A stretch of DNA of 64,000 nucleotides from Streblospio benedicti (lineage: Eukaryota; Annelida; Polychaeta; Spionida; Spionidae), in contig CM032661.1 of the NCBI GenBank assembly GCA_019095985.1, positions 31,021,126 to 31,085,125 on the forward strand, in the 5' to 3' direction. This document shows positions 46,901 through 58,900 of the stretch, piece after piece (positions within the stretch are counted from its first letter, which is position 1; every line of letters starts with the position of its first letter). The notes under the pieces were generated by a model. That model searched no databases. It was not told the origin of the DNA and was given only the letters and a program-made list of their open reading frames with translations. A program made the translations under genes and the position numbers.

Positions 46901-49900
46901 AGAATTGGTTATAATCGTTGATGATTTCACCTTACTTTGTTATGCATATGAAAAAAAGAGAGATAGAGCACTGCACACCCACTTCGTGCATATTAATGTT
47001 TAAACAATTGTCATACAGCTATTAATGAGCCCACAATAGTGTCTGCTGTGTCAAAATAAAGCTACTTACTTATATTGTTGCATGATAAACATAATTGTTA
47101 TGATTCATTAAAATTATATGATCCATGGTGCAATTCGGTGCATGCACACCTAGTTCGTGCGTGGCGATAATCAGGGATTTGAACATGTTTATTTACATTA
47201 GATCATACTAGAAATTTTATTTTTTTCACTTTGGCATCGGGAAAGCAATAATTTTAAAAGTAGTAATATTGTGTGCTAATTGTTAGGAGCTTAACAATTT
47301 TATTTAAATAACACACGAACTGGGTGTGCACACGAACTGGGTGTGCAGTGCTCTACATGTTTGGATAAAGTCTCATGACCACAATCTTGACAATCTTGAC
47401 ATCAAAGTAAAGTAGCTGGTTTATGACCTTGACTCAAGGTGACTTATCTCATTGACGACCTTCGCCTTAAGGTGACATACCTGGTTTACTATCTTCAGTT
47501 CTGGGATGGCTGTGGCTCGCATCAGAACTTTAATCTCTTCGTCTGTAAGCTTCGATTGAATGGCATCCAGAGTCTCTCGGTGATATCGATCTGTAGTTCA
47601 AGAACACCAGAAGTGAGCCATGAGCTATCAAGCTTTTGGACTGAACAATAAGAGGGTGAACAAGCCACTAATCGTTCATCTGCGACTTGCTCATTAAAAC
47701 AAAGCCAACTGCAACTAGGCTTTGAAAAGAGTTTTAGAGTTAGACACAAACCCTCATTTCTCATTTTCTCAAAGTCCATTGATGCAGTTGGCTTGGATTA
47801 AAAAGATATGCCAAAGTAATATAAATTCATATATAACATATATAATATGGATTGAGTTCTGCTCTTGAGGACATTCACTGTATGCCATAGAACAATCAGT
47901 AGTAAGCAGACTTGCCTGTGTGTACGTATTTGCTGTACGTCGACACGGCAGGTTTAATAGGAGCCTTGACCACAGCACACACGATGGCTGTCACAATCAC
48001 CACCTACACGCACAAAAACAAGCATTGTGTCAAGATTTTGGTGTTTTCCTTGACACCTTTTATATAAAAGTTATACTGAGAAACTTTAAAAAAGAAATGT
48101 GTATTGCAGTTTTGTCTGCTCTAAGGATGTGGTCCAGCAGGCAGCTGTGCACTTGGTGGCGGTGGAAGTCCATTGCTGTCTCTATCTCAGTGGCTCCAAC
48201 TATTACCATCTTCAAAGTGTCTATCTAAACTTCAAAACTGACTTTTGTAAAATTTTATGAAACCTTTTTAGGGCCGTACTAGGATCCAGGATTGCAAAAA
48301 AAAAGGAGGTGAAATATATTGGACAAGGATGCAGGCAAACAGCTATTCTGATGGGGCTTGGGGACATGCTCCCCCATGAACATTTTATAATTCAGAGTCT
48401 ACATTTTAGACCTCTTTTCATTGCAGAGAAGTAATTAAAAAAAAAAGATCTTAAAACTCTGTTTAAATCAGGGTTTGACAAAATAAATCCCCCCCCCCCC
48501 CAAAAAAAAAGAAAGAAAAAGAAAACAAAAAACAAAAATAAAAACAACAACATAGGAGGCAGTTGCCGGCCCTGCCTCACATGTAGCTACGACCCTGCTC
48601 TTGGCATCTCAGAGGGTGGCAAGATTCATTCATCTATCAGGGTGCAAGCGCTTACCTTACAAGGCTGCAGCACTCCGAGATCCTGGAAGAACGAGGTGAA
48701 AAACGACACCACCCAGGCTGTGCTCTTCTCCTTGCCGAATGAGAGGCCGTAAAAGATGATGAAGAAAGACGAAATGAGTGAGGTGGTGATGGCGAGAACG
48801 TAGGCCACGTATACGAACCACCATGGCAGCCTGAAAGCAGAGCACAGGGCTCTATAGTGTGTCCAGTTATTGTTTTTACAGTTTAAATAGAAGTTTTCAG
48901 GATCGTATATCATGGTTACTGGCAGTTCAGCATCTTACAACGATAATATACTTTTGTGACCCTTGACCCTACCTCGTAAGATTACATAATGATGCACATA
49001 CACGAGACGTACGCATAACGGAACAATATCAAAATATCAGTATATAAAACACATTCAGAACTGTTGTGTTATTATCTGAGCAGCAATTTTTCATTCTGAA
49101 TCTGCACCAAACAAGGCAAGTTATTATGAAAATCCGTTAAAGATTGATGAAAGTTATGAGGGAAAAGATGGTGTTATTGGACAAACAGTGTAAGTTTTTC
49201 TTACTTTCCGTAATCATGTTGTGTACAGATCTAGATATATATGATCAGAGTAAAAACATTATAAGAATTCAGACCTTTCCGTTTTGTGTTTATTACCTCA
49301 TGTACAGTGCTTGCTTCAGAAGGACTCCCAAGTGAAAAATAAAGAATTACACTACGATTGTTTCTGTTTTTTAAGATTTCTTCTCTGTGTGACAATTGTT
49401 ACGAAAGAAACAACTTTTGTTGTTTCTGCAAGTTCTGTGTTTTCTCTTTTTTTTATGCTTAAACTATGCATTTTACGGATGTTTCATGTAAGAAAAAGAA
49501 ATTGCGTAACTTCATGACCACGTTGGACATGCTGACAGATTATAAATTAAATAGGTTTCAAAATATCATCCGCACTTTTCAAGCCAAATATCACTAAAAT
49601 ACCCGAGTAAATTTGAATATCTATGTAAATAATAGTAGCAAAGGTGGGCGCCACTTGTGGAAGTTGCAATTGTGCAGTTCCAAGAAACCATGATTATGAT
49701 CACTTTATTACAAAATGCTTCGATTTATGACGTTGTATTACGGTGATTCCTCCAATTTTGTTTCGTTTCGGTTTCCCTCTAACCCAGTCAGTACTTAAGG
49801 TTTATTAGATGTGTAACATTAAGAACGAAGCCATAATTTACAGAGCAAAATCATAGTGTACAGAGTCTGTGTGAAGAAATCATATATACCTAACTATAGT

Positions 49901-52900
49901 TATAGACATTTGCAGCTGCGAAACGATAGATACAAGTAAATAGACAATGTGGGAACTTACACTTTTGTCAGAGAACGCGTTTTCTTCGTCTCCTGTTCTT
50001 CGGCCACTGCCTTCAAATACTGGGCAGCTCCTCTTGATTCAGGGCGGTCTGGCATGGATGCGGCTGCACAAAACAGATCAATAATGACTACCAATCCATC
50101 GTATACTTTGGTAAGAATAGTGTGAGGTCAATACGCGGGGGTCAATAGAGGAACAAGTTTGCTCTATTTATCATACATTCAATTTCTTGGGTCATCATGC
50201 TATATAACTGCCTGGTAATCAGAAGGTTATCATGCTCATGACGTGATACTCAGGTTGTCAGTCACAGCCCTTCATTTCCAGGAATTGGCAGACAGTGTAC
50301 GATGTTCAGTTATTTTGAAAGGATGTACTGTTGTAGTGCTTTGTGTAAACAATATAGATTTGTGCATTTGTACATTAAATAACATGCTAATAATCATCTA
50401 CTTGTTGTTTAAACACAAAGTATGATAAATAAAAAACTTATAGCAAACTTAAAAAGGATTGCCTTAAATGTTAGAAACTGAAACATTATGATTCGTATTT
50501 GAAGACTTACTCCTACTGGTCCTGCTGAAGTAATTGTCGAACTCCCCCTTCTGTTTGCTGCTCAAAACGTCGCTAACCATAGAAGCCGCATCACTCTCTC
50601 TTCGAGGCGCGACCCGACCGAATAACATTGCACTGTCGTCAAAGGCAACAGACATTCGTCTTCCCCTATCCATTTCTGGAAATTTTTTTAGACTAGGCCG
50701 ATGTTCTTGCATGTCACTACATGCATTTATCAGTTCCGTTAACTCGGCTATACTGTTGGATTCTGACGGTGCAATTGCAGACTGCGGGTATTCCGGCTGA
50801 TTACTTGCAGACGGGTTATTTCCTGGTTGATTATTTGCAGAGTGGCTGTTTTCTAGCTGCGTATTTGCGGGCTGGCTAGATTCTTTTTCTGAGTCCTTGC
50901 TGTCATTGTTGTTGTTCTTGTCACTGTTGTTAAAATTGATATTGCTGTTGTTGTTGGCCTTGTTTTTCATTGATGGGCCTTCAGCTTGATCCAATGGTGT
51001 AGGGCTGACCATCCGTTTATATGAAAATTGACCTAAAATACATAAACAACATTCAATGAAATGCAATAAAGTTTAGAGTGTTGATGGTATTGCTGCGCCA
51101 AGTTGATTTTTCCAGAGTAAAGACATATTTGAGCACATGTAACATGTAATCATCAAAACCAGACTTGGGGGTCAATTACAATTTTGAAATTCAAGTACAA
51201 TAGAATTAAATGGGTGTCTAAATATCGTCCGCACTTTTCAAGCCGGAAATATCACTAAAATGCCCGAACAAATTTGAATATTTATGTAAACAATAGCAGG
51301 GTATGTGACTCGGCTAGATTAGCACTCGCCAAGTGTAGCGAGTGACTTTCAATTTACACTCGCCATACTGAATTCACTCGCCAAAAATGCCAAATTTAAA
51401 GGCTCTTTTATCATAAATGACGCCATGAATAACGACTTGTAGTACAAACACATTTAATAAATCACATTTCTACAGTAATTTGTTATGTCTGTGTTGGCTG
51501 AAGGGGCTTCTTTGAGTTTGACTGTTCACCCGAGTGTTCACCCTGTATCTGCGTCTGTGTATTTAATAATACCCTGTTTAGATGTACTTGTTGGAAAAGT
51601 GGTTTTAGATTCAGGTTTTTTCACTCCAGCAATGAATGGCCACATTGTGAAATGAATGGAAAACAGTACTAGAACTTCAAATATTGAAGTCATTACTTTG
51701 AAATTAGATCTACAGTGTTATTCGGGGAAGAAGAACGCAGTATCAAAGGACAGAATTGTATACACCATTCTACATATGTCATAACAGTGAGTCTATAAAA
51801 AATAGAAGCCATATAGTTTGACACAACGCCGGTGGCGGCGCTTTGTACCAAAGTATATTCAAAAATGGACGCGCCCATGTGCAACCTTAATCAATCAATA
51901 TCGAGTAATTTTGTGTGATAAAACTCATAAAAAGGACAAAAATTTCACTCGCTAGCCCTGGCGAGTAGTTTTGAAGTCATACTCGCTAGCAGGAATTTAC
52001 ACTTGCCTGTGGCGAGTGGGAAAGTGTCTATAGTAGTTAGAAGGATGTACTGTTAAAGTTTTGCGTAAACAATATAGATTTGTGCATGTGTGCATTAAAT
52101 AACATGCTAATAATAATCTATTTGTTGTTTAAACACAAAGTATGATAAATAAAACACTTAGCAAACTTAACAAGGACTGCCTTAAATGTTAGAAACTGAA
52201 ACATTATGATTTGTATTTGAAGACTTACTCCTACTGATCCTGCTGAACAAAGAGGAGAGGCTGTTTCCTAGCTGAGTATTTGCGGGCTGGCTAGATTCGT
52301 TTTCTGAGTCCTTGCTGTCATTGCTGTTGTTCTTGTCACTGTTGTTAAAATTGATATTGCTGTTGTTGTTGCCCTTGTTTTTCATTGCGGTCATGGGCAT
52401 CAACACTTGTACGTTTGAGGCTGTGTGTTTGGTGTCTGCGGTGCTGGTTGACGGCTGTTCGGTCGCGGTGCTGGATGGGCCTGCAGCTTGATCCGACGGG
52501 ATGGGACTCACCATCCGTTTATATGAAAATTGACCTAAAATACATGAACAGCATACAATGAAATCCAATAAAGTTTAGAGTGTTGAGGGTATTGCTGTGG
52601 CAGGTTGATGTTTCCACAGCAAGTACATATTTGAGCACATGTAATCATCAAAACCAGACTTGGGGATCAATTACAATTTTGAAATTCAACTACAATAGAA
52701 TTACTGTGACTAAGCTTGAAAGTCCCGGGTGTCTAAATGGCGTCCGCACTTTTCAAGCCGGAAATATCACTAAAATGCCCGAACAAATTTAAATATTCAT
52801 TCAAACAATAGTAGCAACAATGGGCGCCACTCGTGGAAGTTGCAGAAATCATTCGGTTTATTACAATGTTTCTGTTCATTTCGTACTGTTTCGTTACTGC

Positions 52901-55900
52901 GACTAAGATTGAAATTCCTGATTGAGCAGCATAAGCTTGATGAGGCTTTCGTCGCATGGACAGCTATCTGGTTGTTCCATGTAACAAAACACCCGCATTG
53001 TCGCTGATTAATCTAGAAATTGGCAACAATGAGTCCGAGGACTCACATATTTAGGAAACAAGGAGTCCTAGGACTTGCATACTTTGAAGCCATGAGTCAA
53101 TACAATGGGTCTTGACACGCAAAACAAAGAAAGGTTTCACTGATTTAAAACAATGATGATACAGCTTTACGTACACTTTTCTAGTACATGTATTCATTGT
53201 ACATTGCAGACACACGGCAGAGGGAAAACTATTTTCTAGACAAATCGACTATCATTATTACAAACTAAATACATTTTATGGTGCACATTCGATGCACATT
53301 TTTGGATTCTTTGCATATTACTCAAAACCTGGAGTCTGGATGCACATTTAGATTAATCAATGTTGTCACTAGAATGTTACAGTGATATTTGAACTGATTT
53401 TTTGCAGTTGTTACAATGCTAGCTAAACTCTTTATGTTCTATTGATAGACAAAACAGGTGATCAGGAATTCCAAGCTAAGACTAAGTACATAGGGTAAAT
53501 CAGCCTAATTTCTGTCCCTTCAGTTTTTGGCTGTTATATGTTTCATATAGTAAACGGCCGAAAACTGAAGGGGCCGAAATTACGCTGGTTTATCCTACTT
53601 GACAGAAAACCCAATGGCACATCAGCCTCTGTAATACTTTGTTTGCTCTGCAGGAAACATAGCACAAATGCCATACATACTCATTTTGTTGGACAACTTT
53701 TCACATGATTCTAGCAGTCTATTTTTTCTCCTAACACGAGGCTTACAACTTGTAATGTACCGGCTACATCTGCTTTTTTCTGCATCATCATCTGATATCT
53801 GTTGAAACAAAACATTTTCTTATTCTTTAGAATTGTAAAAATGTTAATGAATTTAAAATTGTCAATGAAAAATAAATATAAAGTCAAGATATTTTGCTTT
53901 TTTTATTACATTGTGAAAATGTTAAACTATAAACAATAAAAATCATACACTTCAAACTCATCACCACAATTTGGGAATTTTGCAGCAGCAATGTGCAAGA
54001 CGATGGATGCAGATATTTAGAAAATGATTAAAAATATAAACCTGTTTAGATTTATAATTTGCACATATAAACTAAGAGGCCAAATTTAAGTGTTCAATCT
54101 TAAATATAAGCTGAAAAAGTATTCAACATAAAAAAGGTCCCGATTTACAATTGTGCAATTGGACCAGTTATTTCTTATACAGTTCAAAGTATAGTTATAA
54201 ATAAAATAAAAAAAACACAATGACATCACTTCTATAGCCTAAATAAACGGTTGACATGACGATGGTTTTACAGACAGTTGATGCAAGGGCAATGCTGGTT
54301 CAAGTGCAAGAGTGTGCATCATAATCACTTTTGTCAGAAATATCAAATTTGAAGAAGAGAGAAAACAAAATGAAGACACTAATACCAGCATTGGTATTGG
54401 TGATTAATGCTGCAATATATCTGAAGCAAGGTCAGACTTATTATTAAGGGGGAAAGTGCTACCAATCAGTAGGTCAACACAGTGTAAATCCTGACCCTGT
54501 TAACACCTTGCTGGTGCTTGCAATAACACCAACATTGAAAAAAAAATAGAACCAGAACATATTTTGTCACAACTGTAGATACTTGTCAAGAGCTTTAATT
54601 GATTTCATGAATAAGTCTAGAATTATTCTAAACCCTCAGATTTCTGTCTTTGAAAAATGAAAATTATGTTGACTCCCCATCTCCATTTTCAAACAGTGTC
54701 TTCTTACACATGTGTATCGCAGTTGTAAGCAGATCCAGGGTTAATGCAAACCAGAGGCACTGATGAGAAAAATATCAAAATTCAGTGATTGTCATAAAAA
54801 AGATGAATCACTGAAACCTCATCATAACCCTGAATCTGCGTTTGTATCTACAGTCTATAGAAAGCTTACTGGTTGTACTTGTGAGTTGTTTGCGGCTTGG
54901 GCCGTGCGACCCACAGGCCGCTTCTTGGCGCACTTGAAGAACGTGATGATGACCAGGTTGACGGGGATACAGATGAGCCCGGCCATGATCCCTATGAAAA
55001 TCTGCAGCAGACGATAGAACTTAGGGACCATTCATTATTTATGAGGAGGTGGGGGGGGGGCTGAGGAAAATTAAAAGGAGCCGCCAACTTTGTACATGAA
55101 ATTGAGGATGGGCCATCAACGTTGTACATGAAAAAAGACGAGGGGAGGGATCTCTGACTTCGTACAGAAATTTTCAGAAAATCCTATGCCCCCGCTCCCC
55201 ATAAATAATGAATGGTCCCTTATCAACCTGCAATTTTGACATTTGACCCTTACCAGTGCAAAATTTCTGCTGGCGCGTGTATCTTTCATAGCGATGAGTG
55301 TAAATTAACGTTACTGTCATCATTCGGAAATTTCCATTGATTATATTGCTTCAATCAATGGGTTTTCAAATTTCTTGGGGAAGACGTAATGGCTATTACA
55401 ATAGCTTAAAGAGACATGCACAGGCGAATTTCTTGTCATTTCAACCTTTTATGCCAAATAAATAGTACTTGCTGAGTCATTTGAATACATACATTTTTAT
55501 CTAATGCAGTGTTCCATTTCTTCATAATCAATTAAATCCCTAATTTGCTCTAATGAAATGTACCCAACAATCTGTTTACTAAACACTGACACCTTAACAG
55601 CCTTGATAGATATTTCTGGGCGGCTAATTTTGGCTGTAGGCGCACAGGTGATAGAGACTACAAGCTCATGCTGTGGTCTTTTTTTGCAGGGGAGATATGA
55701 AAGTGACAATCAATATGGCAGTGCACTTTTTTTATTGGTATTGGTATTTTATCAAAACGCATACTAATAGTGTGTGGACCGTTTGAGAAAATTGAGACCG
55801 GTTAATCGGCTCTATGTAACCGAACCATAACCGATTAACCGTAGTATTGTAGATCTAGATACGTAACACCTAGTTTTTAGTACAAATGTGCCACGTGTGT

Positions 55901-58900
55901 GAATCAAGAAATGTAAAGCGAAACGATACTGCGACTGGATATATTGATTGGACACCCTGTATCAATTAGCATTTGAAAAAAAAATCGCAGTTTATGCATT
56001 TCGTCTTTCATGTTCACCAGCAAGGCAATTTGAACTGCCAAAAATGTTAAATCACGCAAAATTAATGAAATATATGGATATATATAGCTTGGGCATGAAA
56101 TTAATCATCAAAATCAATAACCGGTTTGTCAATGTAGGGACCAGTTATGTTTAGAAAATCGATCGTAGCCGGTTATCCGGTTAACCGTCCACATACTAAT
56201 GATTGTAATATCATAAGTTATTAGGAGCAACATGTCACATGTATCAAAAAACAACATCATTAATTCAATCTATCAAAAGAGGCCTTTGCTGTGCATGTCC
56301 CTTTAAATGTACTTGAAATGTTTTCCTTAATGGAGGTATAGCTTACTTTTAGTTACATTATGGTTATTTAGATTCACATATCTTTCTTATCTTCTGTTAC
56401 AATTATCAATCTATACCAGAGATTCAAAGTAAGATGCTTGTGCATGTTGAGTATTGGAGGTGGATCACTAACCTGGTTCCAGTTGATGTCAATGGTGTTG
56501 CCAACCATTATAAGGGGCGAGATATTCCCTTTTTTACCGCCAGCACTGCTCTGATACCTAAGCACATCCACTTTATGTTTATAAAGACCATTTATTGATA
56601 AATTAATATAAAATGATCCATAAATGTGGATATACATACATCTTTACAGTAGTTTCAAAATGAAATAACAATGATAGAGAACAATGGTGAGTGATATTTG
56701 AAAGAATGGCGTTTGACTACTCTTGCACAAACATCTGCTATATAATATGAAAAGCGACTGACCACATCATGCTGACCACCATACACAAGGACACGAAGCT
56801 GAGAGCGCACGTGATCCTCTGGCTGCGCGAGAAGTCCGAGAACTTGGGCCGCATGAAGATGCTGAGCCACAGGTGGTTGTCGCGCAGGTTCCGCTGGAAG
56901 CCCACGGCAAACCTGCCCGCAAATAACAGTGTGTCTGCATGTTGTTTCCAGCAAATAACAGTGTGTAGAGGTGAAGAAACTATACACCGATGCATCGCTG
57001 AATCACGGTTTATCTATTCACGATGACAGTATCGATACGATAGTCTATGGCACGACACTTTCACGATACACCTATTAACATATTTATATGCAAAATATTT
57101 GTTTTATTCAAGTAAATTCCTTGCATTTCTACGCAGATGGGCGGCGCCATCTTTGTTGGCATTGCGAACTGCGTTCCAAACGAAATGTTGTCAACTAGAA
57201 TGATGGCGAACGGCATTCTGATATTTTAGTTTCAATTTCTTACGCTGGTGTACACGTATTATGTATACTGAGCACATATATGTAAGTATCGTAATCTGTA
57301 TGATATCGTATCGCTACCCAAGCGTATCGTTGCAGCCAAATGGTGTGCCTGTATGTTGTTTCCAACAAATAAGGGTTTGTCTGCATGTTGTTTTCACTCA
57401 GAAAGTTACTTTTTACTGTATTAAAAAGTAAGTTTCTGAGTCACAAACAATATGCATGAATTTATACTTTATGAATCCAGAAACCATAGTATCAAACTAC
57501 TTCTAAAAGATAATGTGTCTGCACTGGAAATCAGAATAATCGGCATCAGTGTTTGTGAATATAACTGTCAGTTTATTAGTACACTATACAGTATTGAAAC
57601 AAACAAAAAAGAGTCAAAAGCTAAATATCTTTTCATATCTATTCAAAAGGCATGTTTAGAAGTGTATAAATAATGATAATGGTGCCTTTGCTGGAAATGA
57701 TGAATCTTGAAGTTACAGCAAAGTTCCCTACTACACAGTATGTAGTAGTAAGATACATTAATTAACAGAAAATATTTGAATATGTGATTATGGGGTGTGG
57801 ATAAAATACACTATTGAGCTTCTTTACTCAAAAACCAACTATGCAAGGGAGTAAAAATGCTGAGCTTGATAACACAAACACAGCAAACTTGTGTGTATTG
57901 GTGTATGTCTTATCATCCAGCCAATGATCAATGCGTACACCACGATCACTGAGTCCACAGAGATGGAAAATCTATACACCGATTTCCAGTAGGGAAGTTT
58001 TTCCATCTCCATGTAAACACTGGAACTCAGTGATCGTGGTGTGGATCATAAGGAAGCACACAGTGACCAGGAATTACGTGTAACTATGAATGCAACAGTC
58101 ACAAAATAACTTCAGTTTACCAGTGTGTACGTTACCTGTATTTGTATCGAAATTCGTCGATGTGATGGACACGACTGAGACATTTGTACACAGCATAGTT
58201 CATGGGATCGAACCAATTGTTGCAGATAAACTGGTAATCCTGGCCCGTCTGCAGGTCTTTTATGGCAACCTGGTTCAAGTACCTGAACAAATGTGGTGAA
58301 CATGAAATTAACACTAAGTTTCTGCTTTTAATGAATCACAATATAGCATAAAAGTAGGCAAATTCACAATTATAGCAACTCAACATAAACAAAGGTTACT
58401 ATATAAGGAGAAAGCTAGATACAAGGCAGAAGTTTTTAACACGTGAGATAAAAAACCAATAAACTACAAACTATAAAAGCACTCCAGAATTTTTCCGTTT
58501 GACCCGCCTGACACTAGAGCAGCCCCCAACTCACCAAGAGGGGAACGTTCCCGAGCAGGATATCCATATCTCACACTCATCTATCTCGCCCAGGTAGTCG
58601 GCCGTGGCCAGCAGGAAAGTGTCCTCTCCCCCAGCGTTGAACACAGAGTGGCTCGTCTGATACGCCACGTGGACGCTGCTCAGTTCCTTCGAGCCGACCA
58701 GCCGGAACGACGGAATCGACGTGGTGCCGCCGCCCACCTTCCAGCCTGGAGCAGGAGATGGACAAACATTATGTGATGCCCGAGAGTTACGGGTTCATTG
58801 AGAAAGATAAAAGCAGAGACCGAAGTGGTTTCATTCTTGTGGTGTCCAGAACTGAATTTCACAATAACAGCAGCATGTACTTTTTGTAAGAGGTAAAGCA

